DNA of 64,000 nucleotides from Tetragonia tetragonoides (Eukaryota > Streptophyta > Magnoliopsida > Caryophyllales > Aizoaceae), in assembly GCA_038025085.1 (NCBI GenBank), contig CM076143.1, positions 12,509,501 through 12,573,500 of the forward strand. The letters run 5' to 3'. Positions 33,036 through 45,707 of this stretch are shown in pieces; within the stretch, counting starts at the first letter, position 1, and the number at the start of each line of letters is the position of its first letter. Below the pieces are notes generated by a model. It ran no database searches and was not told the DNA's origin. It worked only from the letters and a program-made list of their open reading frames with translations. The position numbers and the translations under genes were made by a program.

Positions 33036-36000
33036 TCAAAGCCCTATGTTCTTGCCACACTTGTGAGATAGTGGGCATTTCGCCACAGAGCTCCGTGGGA
33101 CAAACCTAACAACACAAAAATCAAAGGATTGCTTTAATGAAAGGATATGGAAAAGGATATCTTGTATCTCAACTGGGCCGCGATTTGGGTTTTTTAGCGC
33201 CTGTACTGTAGTCTTTGAGTCAGTCTTCACTACTACATTTCGAAGGTCCTTCAACACGCACCACTTGAGGGCATTTTCAATAGCCAAGGCCTCTCCTTGA
33301 ACCACAATTTCCGTGAGTCCTACCCTCATCCACCCTCTTGCAGCCATTGGTGGGTTCAAGGTCGTCCATGCCATTCCAGCTCTTCTATTATTCTTGGTCC
33401 AGGATCCATCCGTGAGAATGATGCTTGATTCATCCCTATGCACACTGTCATTCAATATGTACTCCGTTTCTTGCATAATTCCCTGAATTTCTAGCTCTTC
33501 CCGCTGATTGGATGCCGTTGTCTGCTGTTTGGCTTGGATTTCTTCATCTTCTTAAGTAGTCTGTTAATTGCGGCGAAGATCTGTCTTGGATCAGGTTGAG
33601 CTCCTCTAAATATAATTTCGATCCTGTGCAGCCAAATCCCCCTCATTACTGCCACAAAATATGCCAACAACGACCTTGCTTCCACCCTCCTCTTTGTCAA
33701 GTAGCACCAAGTGTCATCTAGCCAATTATGGAAAGGAACACCATTATTAGCCAGAAAATTCAGCCCCAACATACAAGTTTGCCATACTCTTGAAATCATC
33801 GGGCAATCTCTGAACAGATGGGCTGTAGTTTCCTCCTGGGTATTATAGAGAATACATGTACCATAAGGGAGGCACTTCCTCTTGACCAGATTATTCATAA
33901 TAGCCAATGCATCCTGACGTACACGCCACATAAAGATCTTCCAAACCGACTGCATATCCAGGTTCCACAATATTTTCCAGTAACGCATTCCCTGCATTAC
34001 ACTATGGAAATCCTCCTCATTCTTGCTTGAGACAAGCGCATAGCCCTGTTTGATACTAAAGTGTCCATTTGGGCGCACTTCCAGTACCAAGTATCCTCGC
34101 AAGGAGTACTTGGGAGGTGAATAGATAGTATTTTGTTGGCTGTGTTACTATCAAAACACATGCGAACCTTTTGAACATCCCACTTGAGTAGATGCTCTTC
34201 AAACAATTCGCTCAGCAAAACTGGTGAGCCATTTGGAAAGACCCTGTGTAGATCACTGTGTGGAGCATTACGTGTCTTGATTGGCCCTTCTAACCAAGGA
34301 TCTTCAAAACTTCTCGTGTTTAACCCATTACCAATTCTTCTTGCTAGCCCTTCTTTAGTAGCTCTTGCTCCTCTAATGATTCCACGCCAGCCTCACGACC
34401 AACTTGGTTGAGATTGGTTGTTTTTAACCTCATCTAGCGGCCCCTTGCTTGTACTTCTCCTTAAGACATTGTGTCAGTAGGAGGTCTTCATTATTTTTAA
34501 TTCGAAAAGCCTGTTTCGCTAGGAGGGCCAAATTGAATTCTGCAAGAGATCTAATGCCCAGGCCACCCTTTCCTTTTGGCTGGGCCGTCAACCCTTTAGT
34601 CCTCCAGTGTATTGGTCGCTTGTCCCCATTGGTAGCCCACCAGAATTTACTAATGACTGCATCAATCTTTGAACAAACTTTCCGAGGGACACTAAAAACG
34701 GAGAGCACGTTCATTGCCAGTGCCACAAGGATAGCATTAATAAGTACCAGCTTAACCACTTGCGTGAAAAAACGAGCTTGCCAGCACGCAAGTTTCTTTT
34801 GAATTTTGTCTACCAAGAACAAGAAGTCTTCACTCTGCTTTTTGCCAAAGGATACGGGGGTCCCCAAATAAAGCCCCAGGCTTTCTTGATCTTCTATTCT
34901 GAGGACGCCTTGCATAGTATCTCTAAGCTCAAAGGGCACATTTGGACTAAACACAACAAAGGATTTGTCACAATTAATTACTTGCCCTGACGCATCACAA
35001 AAGGTCTCAATGGCTTGTTTTAACATTGCGCACGACGCTGGGGTTGCATGGATGAAAAAGAGAGCATCATCCGCGAAGAACAAATATGAGATTGATGGGG
35101 CCAAACGGGAGAGTTTCAATCCCTTCAATTTTCCACTGAGCTCTTCTTTTGAAAGAATCCTAGACAGGACATCCATAACAAGGAGGAAAAGATAAGTAGA
35201 GAGAGGGTCACCTTGCCTAAGCCCACAATTAGGCTTGATGCTTGCAGAGGCTTCCCCGTTGATAAGGATGGAATACTCCACCGTTGTCACATACTCCATG
35301 ATGAGCTGCACCCATGATGCTGGGAACCCAAGTCTCAAAAGTAATTGGTTGAGAAAGTTCCAATTGACCCTATCATAAGCTTTGCTCATGTCAATCTTCA
35401 TGGCCACCATGTGGTCCATTCCTCTAGTTCTCTTCTTAATATGACCCATGAGTTCATGTGCTAGAAGACAGCTATCACTTAACAGGCGACCGGGTACAAA
35501 AGCGTTTTGGGAAAAAATCAACTAGCTTTCCTATCAGGTGTTTCATTCTGTTTGCTACACATTTCGAAGCACATTTATAGACCACATTGCAAAGGCTGAT
35601 TGGTCGAAAGTGACCTACTTCCTCTGGATTAGCCACCTTAGGAATGAGGGCGATGAAGGTGCGGTTCCACTCTCGAAGGATATACCCATTTGAAAGGAAA
35701 GACAAAACTGCTTCCGTAATATGATTTTCCACTGTCTCCCAGTTTTTTTGATAGAATTCCGTTGTGAAACCATCTGGTCCAGGTAATTTGTTATTTCCCA
35801 AATTGAACATTGCTTTCTTGATCTCATTGGGTTGAAAGGGCCTTGAAGTCCAATCGATATCCTCCTGCGTCAACCCTGTATGTACTGACTCTAGCGCTCG
35901 ATCTACTGCTTCTTCGTTTGGGTACCCAGTTGGGCTACCAATCTCCTAGAAGAGTTGCTTATAATGGTCTGTTAGGACAGAATGTATCCCTGCTTTACTT

Positions 36001-37163
36001 GTAACCCATTCTCCTTCAAAATTTCGAATCGAGACACCCTCATTCCTTCTGATTCGTTCCCTTGCATACCCAAAAAACAGCTTTGTGTGACAGTCAGCCT
36101 CAGCTTTCCAGTTTATCTGAGCTCTCTGTCTCCAGTAAAGATTTTGATCCTTTACCATCGCTAAATTTCCCCCCTCTTGAGAGAGGAAGCAAAAGAGCTA
36201 GGTTGTGATTCATCTTGGGCTTGGGCCTCTATGAGTTCCTCATTGAACTTATCCCATTGGATTCCAAATTTCTTCTTCCTGTCCATGCACCACCTGAGCA
36301 GTTGGCCCCTTACTAGCTTCTGCTTGACCATTATCTGGAACATAGATGATCCATTTGTCGGGGCTGTCCATTTTGATTGTATCAGCTGCTTAACTTCATC
36401 ATGGGCTAGACACCAGTTTTCGATCCTGTAGGGTCTTCTTTTTCGTGTTGCATTGGGCCTTGTATCCAACAAGATAGGGTTGTGATCTGAAATAAGGATA
36501 AAAAAGTTAATAACCACTGTGTTGGGCCTTTCTTTCATCCAGACCCAAGAGTTGTAGGCCCGATCCAGTATCTCTTCAATCGTGTTCGGACTTTCCCTAT
36601 TATTGGTCCAAGTGAAAAGCGGCCCAACAAAAGGAATATCGATCAGGCCCAAGAAAAATTTCCAAGCAATAAAGTTTGTCGATCCCCCAATATCCATTGA
36701 CCCACCTCTATTATATTCATTGTACTCTATCTGATTGATATCTCTAATTATGAGAATATTATCAGAGGTATTTGAAATAGCTTGGCGGGACGCATTCCAA
36801 ACATTTAGTCTATCAGCAAGAACCGGAGTACCATACAAGAAAAGCGCATTCCATGATTTCTTCACACCGATTATCCAGAACATTACAGAGTACAAAGTTA
36901 CTACAAAACATAACACCATTAACACTAACTGGTGGTTTCTAAAACACAGCTAGACCACCACTAGAACCAACCGCATCTACTCCAACAAAATACACAAAAT
37001 CAAGAGTCCTAACTGACGACTCAATGGAGGATGCAAGACATTTTATTTCAGACAGAAATAAAATACTAGGATTAGTTTTGCAGACTATCCATTTAAGGAA
37101 GGGAACTGATGTAGGGGAGTTTGCATTATTAAGACCCCTACAATTCCACGAGAGGATCTTCAT
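33036..37163 (-). pseudogene. LINE ORF2: endonuclease, reverse transcriptase, zf-RVT, RNase H; broken
   Basis: The APE-type endonuclease starts MKILSWNCRGLNN at 37163, stops at 36939 and resumes at 36925-36161. There the usual GDFN reads RDIN, while SDHNPIL is kept. The reverse transcriptase spans 35873-34430 in two frames, with MSKAYDRVNW, GLRQGDPLS and the catalytic FADDALFF. A zf-RVT domain (34102-33491) and an RNase H-like domain (33476-33036, ILTDGSWTKNNRRAGMAW) close the protein. At least four frame breaks make it non-functional. It would nick target DNA and copy the LINE RNA in place. Confidence 0.88.
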
Positions 37164-39416
37164 ATTTCCACAGGTGGCTGTATACGGCCAGCCACCGACA
37201 CCTCAGGGGATGAAAAGGAAGCATTCTTCAGCAGCTCTTCCAAACAAGATGTATCCACAGCACAACGCCTACGCTTGCTCTCACCAGGAGACTCCGCTCC
37301 TTCACTCTCAGACATGTCCGAAATAACTGGACTAGTCGTCTTGGAAGCAGAATCCACATCCGAGCTGGAGTCAAGCATTGGTTTCTTCCTCTTAGGTAGA
37401 GCACAGAAATTCCCAGAAAAGACAATCTTGAGACTTTCCTTCACAACCATATAAAATAACTCCCTCCTCTTCCTCTTCCATTTTTCACGGACAGTAGGTT
37501 TCATTTTTAGTTCAAAAGCCCCTTCAGAGAGGGTATCACCAAACCCAGGGGGTGAAACTGCCAAGGCTAAGCCAGGAGGGAGTGGTAGGAACATCGGTGA
37601 GTTGGGAGGAGTCAGTTACAGGTCAGGAGAGGGGCCAGAAATAGTGATGGAGGTGTTTGTGGTGGAAGGCGGTGGAGAGTAGTGTTCAAAGTCGATGTTG
37701 AAAGGGGAGTCTTCATCAGCCTGGGGGGGTAAAGGGATGAGGTCAGGAGGTGGGGGGTGGACAGTGGGAGGAGAGGTATTAGACTAGGGACTGAAGTCCA
37801 TTGGACTGCCCTCGTTAGAAGAAAGAGGCCCAGGTATAATATTGGTGCCAGGGGCCCAAAGCAGGTCCATTCCAACTTCGTTCAAAGGCATGGGCTCAAA
37901 AGAGAAAGGAGGTAAGAACACATCTTGAAGGGGGTCAGAAGGTATTTGGAGCCTACCCGCGAATCTGTTGGTCCAAAAAAGGGGGTCACGGTAGAGAAAA
38001 TCTTCAGGATTGTTGGCCATATTTAGAAGTGGTGTTGGGGTCCAAGATGGGGTAGTGGTGGGAATACTAGGGAATTGGGCCAATTTAAATAGTTATGATG
38101 GTCCAATAAATTGGAGTGGTTGGGGGTGGTATTCTCAAAACCCGGGCTTAACAAATGTAGTCCAATTTGATAGGATAAATTAGGGAGATAGGTATCATTA
38201 CCTTGGCATCTTAGGTCTTGAAAAACTGACAAATCCGCCTCACCCTCATTAATCCTTCCTTCTTTTGGATTAAATGGACAAGACGTTTGGGGCTCTCCAA
38301 TTTCCTTCCTGACATCACACACAGTCAGTAGAGTAGAGCCATTAACTGCTGCTTTTCCATTTTCCCCCGTAGTAGATAAATGATGGGAAGCAAAAAGACC
38401 ATGATGCCCCTTGTGATGGGAAAGCCCATCCTCCTTTGGACCAGTCAAGTGCCCCTGGTTACGTTCAAACCCTGGTGGCTGTGCTTGGGCCTGGCGGTGG
38501 CGGTGGATGTCCATGTTGTTTGAGCTCATCGCTCCATCGCCATTTCCATTGTCGTCATCATCGTTGCCATCCGTTATCTGTGGAGTTGTTGCTTGAACCG
38601 GAACCCACATCTACTGGAGGAGTGAAATATAGCCTAGTCTCCCATGCATTACTATCACTGGACACTTTAATTTCATTGGTGTAGAGCGGATCATTATCAT
38701 GTCCATACATGATTCTAAACCCTCCAGTGGAAAAAGCCTCAAACTTACGCTTTAGAATAGCTGTTGCCTGCATAGGTGAGAGAAAACAATGGTGCTCTAC
38801 ATGTCCGATCTTTCCACACCTCTTGCAGTATCTGAAAACTCGTTCATATTTTAGGCGAACCCAGGCGGTTCTCTCTTCAATGTAGCCTAGAAAAAACCCC
38901 GGTATGAGGGGATCACGTACATCCATCTTGATTCGAGCCCGGACATACTTTTTCTTGGGGGCTGGATACTCAGGCTCTTCCACAAAAATGCTTGGACAAG
39001 ACAGGTTCCAGCAAGTCTCTCTTCATGAAGCGAATGGGAATTCCTTCAATTCTGACCCTGAGAATCATCTCACATGCCATGACCTGATCAGGGATTAGGT
39101 TATAATGCCATTTTTGGAGACACAAAAGAGCACCATCTATTGTGACAGTATTTTCCCCAAAAAGAAAATCCCTGTCATCAGTGTTTTCACAAATAAGGAA
39201 AAAAAGGTTTTCCATATGTTTGACCTCTATAGGATCTCTTGAGTACCAAAAGTAATCAATCAAATTTTGTACTGTGTTTTCAAGCAATTTTTTTGAGTCG
39301 ACAAAGATCCGCATAACTGTCCGTTCCCTCCAATTGTCCGAAGGAGAAAGAGACAACATTGATGGGTGGACCACTGGTCCCCTTTGTCTGGGATATCCAC
39401 CCGAGATAATATCCAT
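37160..39416 (-). pseudogene. LINE ORF1: DUF4283 gag-like protein with CCHC knuckle; broken
   Basis: The N-terminal DUF4283-type region is at 39416-38970. A frame change leads into 38983-38558, which has the zinc knuckle CKRCGKIGHVEHHC (C-x2-C-x4-H-x4-C). A low-complexity, Pro/Asn-rich tail follows in several frames (38610-37612), and a final basic segment (37594-37160) overlaps the start of ORF2. It would bind the element RNA. Multiple frameshifts. Confidence 0.8.
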
Positions 39417-39677
39417 GGGGTAAAAGAAACAGCAAGGATGTTAGTGTAGCAGAAGCAAGTACAAAAGCAGAGAATAAAACAGAGATGGAAGCGAGAGAAA
39501 GTAGTGGGGAACTGGGTTGAGAAGTGGTGGTTTGGGCCAGGGATTGAATGTACTTGGTGTTTTGGTTGTTGGGTTAGGTGGAAAGGTATTAAAAGTTGCT
39601 TTACCCTCTCTCAGGAGAGGAAAACGCTCTCATTGTAGAGAGAGAAAATCTATGAGCCTTATGTTCCGTCCACCCAT

Positions 39678-40743
39678 ATCATTTACAAATGAAGATCATT
39701 GAGAAATAATATAAGTATATCAAATGTGATAGAGTATGCAAAATATTAGCTTAACTTTATTAATCACAAGATAGTCATATATAGGCTATACAAAGATGTA
39801 ACATGGGAATGTGACTACTACAAGTGCTATTAAGCTATTTTCTATTCCTTGTAAATCACTTTCTTACAAGGTTTAATGAAATGAATTAAATTTTAAAGAT
39901 CAAAAAAATACATACATGACGTATAAGCTAATTTTTTCATAAATAAGAAAATAATTATGCATAAATATATCGCCATATACACATTCTACTCCCAGAAATG
40001 GAACCATATATGAGAAATTAGATTGCAAAACTCAATGAGAAAATATTTATTAATTACTTTAAGTTTAACCTAAATCAGCAAGTCATGTGTCAGACCAACT
40101 CACAAAAAATTGGGGTCACTTTTTACAAATGTAGGGGTCATTTATGGTGAGCATTGACACTGGTTTTATTGAAAAGTGACCCCCATTTCGCCAAAAGTTA
40201 CAAAAAGACCGTCTTGTAAAAGTTTTGTTGAACCCAAATTCATCATAAATTAATTAATTGCAAAAATAAATAAGTAAATTAGTTGTTGCTGACATGTAAA
40301 TCTGGTTTACAGTTCTTTGACATATTATTGAGTTATTGACCCTATGTTGTTTCAGTTTACTAATTCTGCTACACAATGGAATTCTTAGTTGCTAACTTTA
40401 GTGGAAATGTTTAATAAAACAAAATGATCTCTTCATTTCAACCACGAATCATTTAAAGAGGCAAAATAACCTCCAACACACTAATTAGTACAATTGTACT
40501 GCTTGTACATATGCCTTTGAGAATAGATAATACATCTAGCTCCAAAAGAAGCACACCATGATAATACATTTAGCTCCAGTATGTTGGCTATGATGCCTAT
40601 GAAACTCGTTGGCTATGGAGTCCCAACAATTGGTTCAATGTATGGCGGTTCAACGCACACGCTACCTTCCCCAATATGTTTCATTTTCTTCCCGCTTCTC
40701 CGATCCGGTTGAATAAACAAGGGAGAAGAGAGACAGTGATGAC

Positions 40744-40794
<51 letters not shown>

Positions 40795-41041
40795 TACTGA
40801 ATTGTGAAAGTAAGTGGGGGAGAGAGAGGAACAAAAGTAAAAATAAGAAATTTAGAAAAGGTAAAAGGAAAAATAAGAAATTTATAAAAGGGAAAAGGAA
40901 AAATAAGAAATAAAGAGTAAATAAGAAAATGGTGAGGGGACTACTAAAAGTTTTTAAAAATTGGCCAAAAATTCTCTCAAACCCGATTTTTAAAGGTCAT
41001 AAGCACGTGATCTTAATGGGATCAAACTGTCCCACTGATTT
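39678..41041. other. intergenic with one GA microsatellite
   Basis: No gene seen apart from the GA run at 40745-40792 and A/G-rich sequence to 40930, downstream of the small peptide gene. Confidence 0.45.
40745..40792. repeat. (GA)n microsatellite
   Basis: Uninterrupted GA dinucleotide run of about 24 units. Confidence 0.96.
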
Positions 41042-41365
41042 TCACTTTAAATATATACCATTTTGGTAATTCGGGAATTTTTTATTCATTGTGTATCCAT
41101 GGTTGTCATTAGTTTTATCGGAAGACTTTAAAAGTTGATGCCGACCACTAGGTACTTGAACCACGAAGAGCTTTTTGTCGCCACAACCACCTTCGCCTGG
41201 ATCGTGTCTGTGACCAGGGCTTGAAAGGGGCGGTATAGTGCCGTTAATAAGGTCACTTGCTAGCTTACTATTCTCCTTTAGTGACCTTCCTTCAATGGGG
41301 TAGAGAACCAGAACTAACAACCCTACAAACATTACCATAAAGATGATTGTGTTTGCTCGAGTCAT
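41042..41365 (-). CDS. small secreted-peptide precursor-like protein, unrecognised family
   Basis: A 107-residue, intronless ORF. Residues 1-26 make a clear signal peptide (MTRANTIIFMVMFVGLLVLV, then YPIEG), with RSLKENSK following. The mature part is hydrophilic with a single Cys (GEGGCGDKK), so it is not a Cys-rich peptide. IPPLSSPGHRHDPG is Pro/Ser/Gly/His-rich like the active segments of IDA, CEP or PIP signalling peptides, but matches none of their consensus motifs exactly and lies mid-protein. A TATA box about 125 bp upstream supports a real gene. It could be a divergent peptide hormone precursor or an orphan secreted protein; I do not assign a function. Confidence 0.6.
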   Translation of the reverse strand: MTRANTIIFMVMFVGLLVLVLYPIEGRSLKENSKLASDLINGTIPPLSSPGHRHDPGEGGCGDKKLFVVQVPSGRHQLLKSSDKTNDNHGYTMNKKFPNYQNGIYLK

Positions 41366-41486
41366 ATTGTCTTGAAGGGTTAAAGAGAAATCAAAAGAGT
41401 ATTGTATTTTTCTTCTTTTGGTGATTAAGAAAGAGTGTAGTCGATTAACTTTATGCTAAGTAATTGAGGGGTTTTTATAATAGTAT

Positions 41487-41494
41487 ATTTATAA
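41487..41494 (-). promoter_or_regulatory. TATA box of small peptide gene
   Basis: Plus-strand 'atttataa' gives TTATAAAT on the gene strand, about 125 bp upstream of the ATG at 41365. Confidence 0.5.
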
Positions 41495-41907
41495 GATTAC
41501 AAAGTAACGATCAAAATTCCAAAAAAAAAGGAAATAAAAAAAAGAAAGAGAAACAAATCATATCCTTTTTGAGGTACTAACCAAGTAATTAATGAGGTCT
41601 TAGAGACAAAACACCAGATTCAGTTCACTCACCCCTATTGTATGTAATTAACTAATTTTCCATGAATCAAAAAGAACACTCCCAAATTAAGAACGTAGTA
41701 GTCATTCAAGTTCATTTAATCCTTATGATTAACAATTTGTGGGTTTGAGCAAAATAGGAAAGAGAACATAATTTCTCAACATACAAATAAGGGAAAAGAG
41801 ATTCCAATGTAAACATGACTAAAAGCATGAATGATTAAAGTTAGATTTTAGATACATTGTATCACATATTTAATTATGCCATTTGCTTAACGTATCTACA
41901 TGTGGTG
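41495..41907. other. intergenic, upstream of small peptide gene
   Basis: AT-rich; nothing assigned. Confidence 0.4.
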
Positions 41908-41915
41908 GTTATTAT

Positions 41916-42492
41916 TAAGGGTAAGCAGAAAATCTGGGTAATCGTTACCAATAAATTTGAATTTCTAACTTTTGGGAATCGGACCCGGTTGGATACCAAG
42001 TGTAAAAAATAATTATAAGACTTTTCCCTTTGTTGAAAATAAAAACGGTGATTTTTTAGTAAGATTAGTGGTTTAAACAATTGTATTTGTTATTTTAGTG
42101 TTTTAACGATTGTATTTGTAATATTAATAATTAAATGATTGTATACGTTATTTAAATATTGATTTGCATTGTTAAGTAATTTGATTGTAATATTTGATTT
42201 TATGTTTTTTGTATTTTAGGAAATTAATATTTGTTAGTGTAATATTATAATTAATGTTTTTTCTTATTAAAATATTAATTTATTTTATTTTAAAAATACT
42301 AAAATTTGAATTTAATGTGACCTTGGGTACCTGAAAATCACCGGTGGGTATCCGATGGATCCAATTATTCCAATTCTTAAGGAACCGGTACAACCAATTC
42401 CAAGTCCAAATTCTAAGAATTAGGAACCGGTGTATCCAATCCAGTCCGAATAGTTCAATACGCGGTTGGGTACCCAGTTACGCTTACCCCTA
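41916..42492. mobile_element. hAT-like non-autonomous element
   Basis: Ends 'taagggtaagc' and 'gcttacccccta'-like ('gcttacccta' with one more c) in inverted orientation, with a perfect 8-bp target-site duplication gttattat (41908-41915 and 42493-42500). 577 bp, no transposase; 'ggaaccggt' and 'gggtaccca' words near the right end. Confidence 0.8.
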
Positions 42493-42500
42493 GTTATTAT

Positions 42501-42906
42501 GAGTCCTAAATCTAGTTCTAATTAAACTTAGAAGAGTTCTAATGATAGCTAGGGTTGTTAAAAGCTATCATGACACGAATATAGCAAATTAGTATTGAAA
42601 GTTTGTGACTTGTTTCTACATAATTAACACATTTAATTAGATGAGTTAGATAGACCTACTTCCGATCGATGTAGTTAAATTTGTGACATTAAGTTCAAAC
42701 AACGTAAAATAAGTAAGTAATTTAATAAAATGACAATTATATATATGGAACATTTATTATAATAAAATTGTAAAATTATTTTTGTTTATAAGCAACTAAT
42801 TTTGTTGTTAGTATTTTCATATCACGAAATTAAATTAAAAGTAAATTAACTACCTATGCTATTTGGAAAAAAAAATTGATGTTGTATTAGTTAGTTTTGA
42901 TAAATA
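42501..42906. other. intergenic, AT-rich
   Basis: No gene or repeat boundary identified. Confidence 0.4.
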
Positions 42907-42907
42907 A

Positions 42908-45707
42908 CTAGATATGAAGTCCGTGCGTTGCACGGGGTAGGTATTTAATATTTTAAAATAAATACACTCATATGATGTTAGTAAATATGATATCAAGGAT
43001 CGAAGTAGGTTGACAATTTCACTTCGCTAGTTTGGATACGTGTTGGACATGAAGCTAATTAATCTTGTGTATTGCAAGGTTTAGTGAAAAGTTTATATTC
43101 AATATTTTCAGTCACATTCATAAATGCGCGAATAAAAAAAAAAAAAAATTGACACGATCTCTTAGTTTTTCTTAAATATTTGTCATTATTTTAGTAAAAC
43201 TTTTTAAGTAATTTTTTTCTTTTATGTGATGCTCTATGGACTATTAAAATTTGTTAAAACTCTAAAACTGATAAATCAAGCTCTGTTATCATCCTAAACT
43301 TTAATTATGTGTAATTTTCAGATGTTCGTTTATGTGGTGATATGCTTTTGGCCGGAGGTTAAGTAGTTCTTCATATATTTGAAATAATTTGTAAAAATGA
43401 CATAAATTATATGCTATTTTGCATATTAGTTTTATACTTTTATATAATATTTAGCGAAATTAGCATTGTATACTAAGTTAATCTGAATCGTTCCTTTCCA
43501 ATCTGCACTGCATCTCATGTTGCATTTTTTTTCCCTCACATTATGTGCCCATTATGTCATTTTTGTTCCGTTATTTTTTGTGTCATTTTATTATGCTCCG
43601 TTTCGTTCTGTTTTACACCATTTCGTTGAAAATAATAGGACCTCAGGGTTTGTTCTTTTCACGTGAAAAACTACAAAATACCTGATATTACAACTTAATA
43701 ACACTAGAAAATACCTCATTAATTTTATAACTTATAATTATAACTTATTCTTTTCACCTGATATTATATCTTAATTATATTTTTATTTATTTAGCTTAGT
43801 AGCTCTCATAGGTAGCATTTTAATTCTAATCTTAGATGATTCGTTAAGGTGAAGGAGTCTGATGCTGTCACAAAATACCTCCTCTATATATAGTAGGTGT
43901 TTGTTCGTGCGTTACATGGTTCAAAGTCAATTTAACATGTTAATTAATCATATCGATCGAAAATCATAACTATAACTACCACTTATGAAAAATTATTTAG
44001 TAATGTATGATTAAGCATTAATATAATCATTCTAATATCATCAATTCCATATAATAGGATTATTATGCATTATATGGGGCATATTGAACAATTCTAACTC
44101 TTATCATTAATTTTAATTATTTTTTTTTAGGTTTTACTATACAAATTCAAAATACCTTTTAAATGAACATAAGATTTCTTTTTAGTATTCATTGGTTGAT
44201 TGTCTAATTGTCCATTATTTATTGTCTATATTATAAAAATCATAAGCCAAAACTTGAAATTAAAGAAATAATATCTCAAACCTTTTGTTTATCATGTTAT
44301 TTTACTTTTTTTTTGGGGGGGGGGGCGGGTTGGGTGTTGGTGGTGGTGTAGTGTATGTGATTCTACATTTTCAAAAGAAGATATTGTTTCCTATTTTTTT
44401 TAGGGGTAGTAGATGTTGTTTCATGTATCATAAAATTAAATTGAACATATTTTATTAGTAAAATTGACAAATTCCTATCAAAAATAATTAAAACTAAACA
44501 TATAGCTAAGCTAGCTTATCTTTCTTGCTATATTCACTTAATATTAAGATGTTGGTTTAGATTGAATGGAAGAGAGTAGCATAATGCTACCTTGATTTTT
44601 TTTTTTTTCTCTTTTCTTTTTGAATGCGTTTTTTTTTCCTCTAAATGTTTTACGTTCATTATTATAAAGAATATAGCCATGGGAATATAAATTTCTATTT
44701 ACTATTTAGAGACAAAAAATATCGTAACTATATTTTTGTCTTATTTGTTCTAATTGAAAGTTTACTTTAAAAAAACTATTTTATTTTGGGATTTTATATG
44801 CTTGAGTCGGTGGTGCGTCCATAAGTGACTCGGTTAGGTGACATAACCCAATGCTGTCATTGAAAAAAATTTATTTACGCTCCCTAGGCTCCTACAAAAT
44901 GTTAATACGTAAGATATAAGACAAATGGGTCTTATTTTAAAGTGTATTTCGCGTTCTTTTTAATTGTCTGAAAAATGCCTATACGCGTCCAATGCTGTCA
45001 GAAAGGACTGTATCTTTGAAAGCGGTTAATTGTTAAAATTTTTCATTTAGTTGTCTGGACACCAAAATTATAAAGATCTCCATCTTTTACTTCGTATTAG
45101 TTGCCATTTTTCAGACAATCAAAAAGGACCTTTGGGGTGACATAGCTCCAAAGAACTCGTTTAGGTGTACGCATTCTATGCTGTCAGAAAATGCCTCTAG
45201 ATATTATGATTATAATTATGATTTATTGGCACTCCATATGCTCCTGTAAGATGTCAATCAATGCATAAGATTTATGACAAAATAGGTCTTGTTTTAAAGT
45301 GTGTTTCACGCTTTTCTCATTGGTGTAAGATATTTGAATTTTTGAAACCTGAAACAAAAGTTATACTGCTCTTAATGTATCATTATCGTCACTGATTTAT
45401 TGTCATAGCTCTAATATTTTCTCTTTCCTAACTTCTATTTATAATTTATTATTGTTATTTTTTTTTAAAAAAAAGTTTATCCAGTTGAACGCGTCCAATA
45501 CTGTCAGAAAATATCTAATATATAAAATTATCTATATAATTTTCTTTTTTTTTTTTTTATAATTTCTTATCTATATAATATTAAAAGAGCCTAACTTGTC
45601 ATCCCCTCCCTTTGATATTAGAAATTCTAGATTACCATTGTCACTTGTTTTAATACATTCCTTCTTCTTCTTCTTCTTTTTTGGTAAAAAACGTTCCTTC
45701 CATGTTA
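42908..45707 (-). mobile_element. Helitron-like patchwork on the minus strand
   Basis: The left edge shows a Helitron 3' end on the minus strand: CTAG (42908-42911) preceded by the hairpin ccgtgc-gtt-gcacgg (42921-42935). Words resembling Helitron 5' ends recur with the same orientation near 43850-43895, 44840, 44985, 45175 and 45495 (shared 'ctgtcagaaa' or 'gctgtca', followed by 'tatata' or 'cctct'). This suggests several partial or nested copies. No Rep/helicase ORF is seen. Confidence 0.35.

Larger units (their letters stand above)
32931..39670 (-). mobile_element. L1-type LINE, near full length, inactive
   Basis: A minus-strand element: the poly(A) tail appears as the T-run at 32931-32956; RNase H, zf-RVT, reverse transcriptase, endonuclease and a gag-like ORF1 follow in order to about 39416, then a 5' untranslated region with 'gagagag' words. 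A possible short target-site duplication 'cacccat' is at 32924-32930 and 39671-39677. About 6.7 kb. All ORFs carry stops or frameshifts. Confidence 0.85.
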
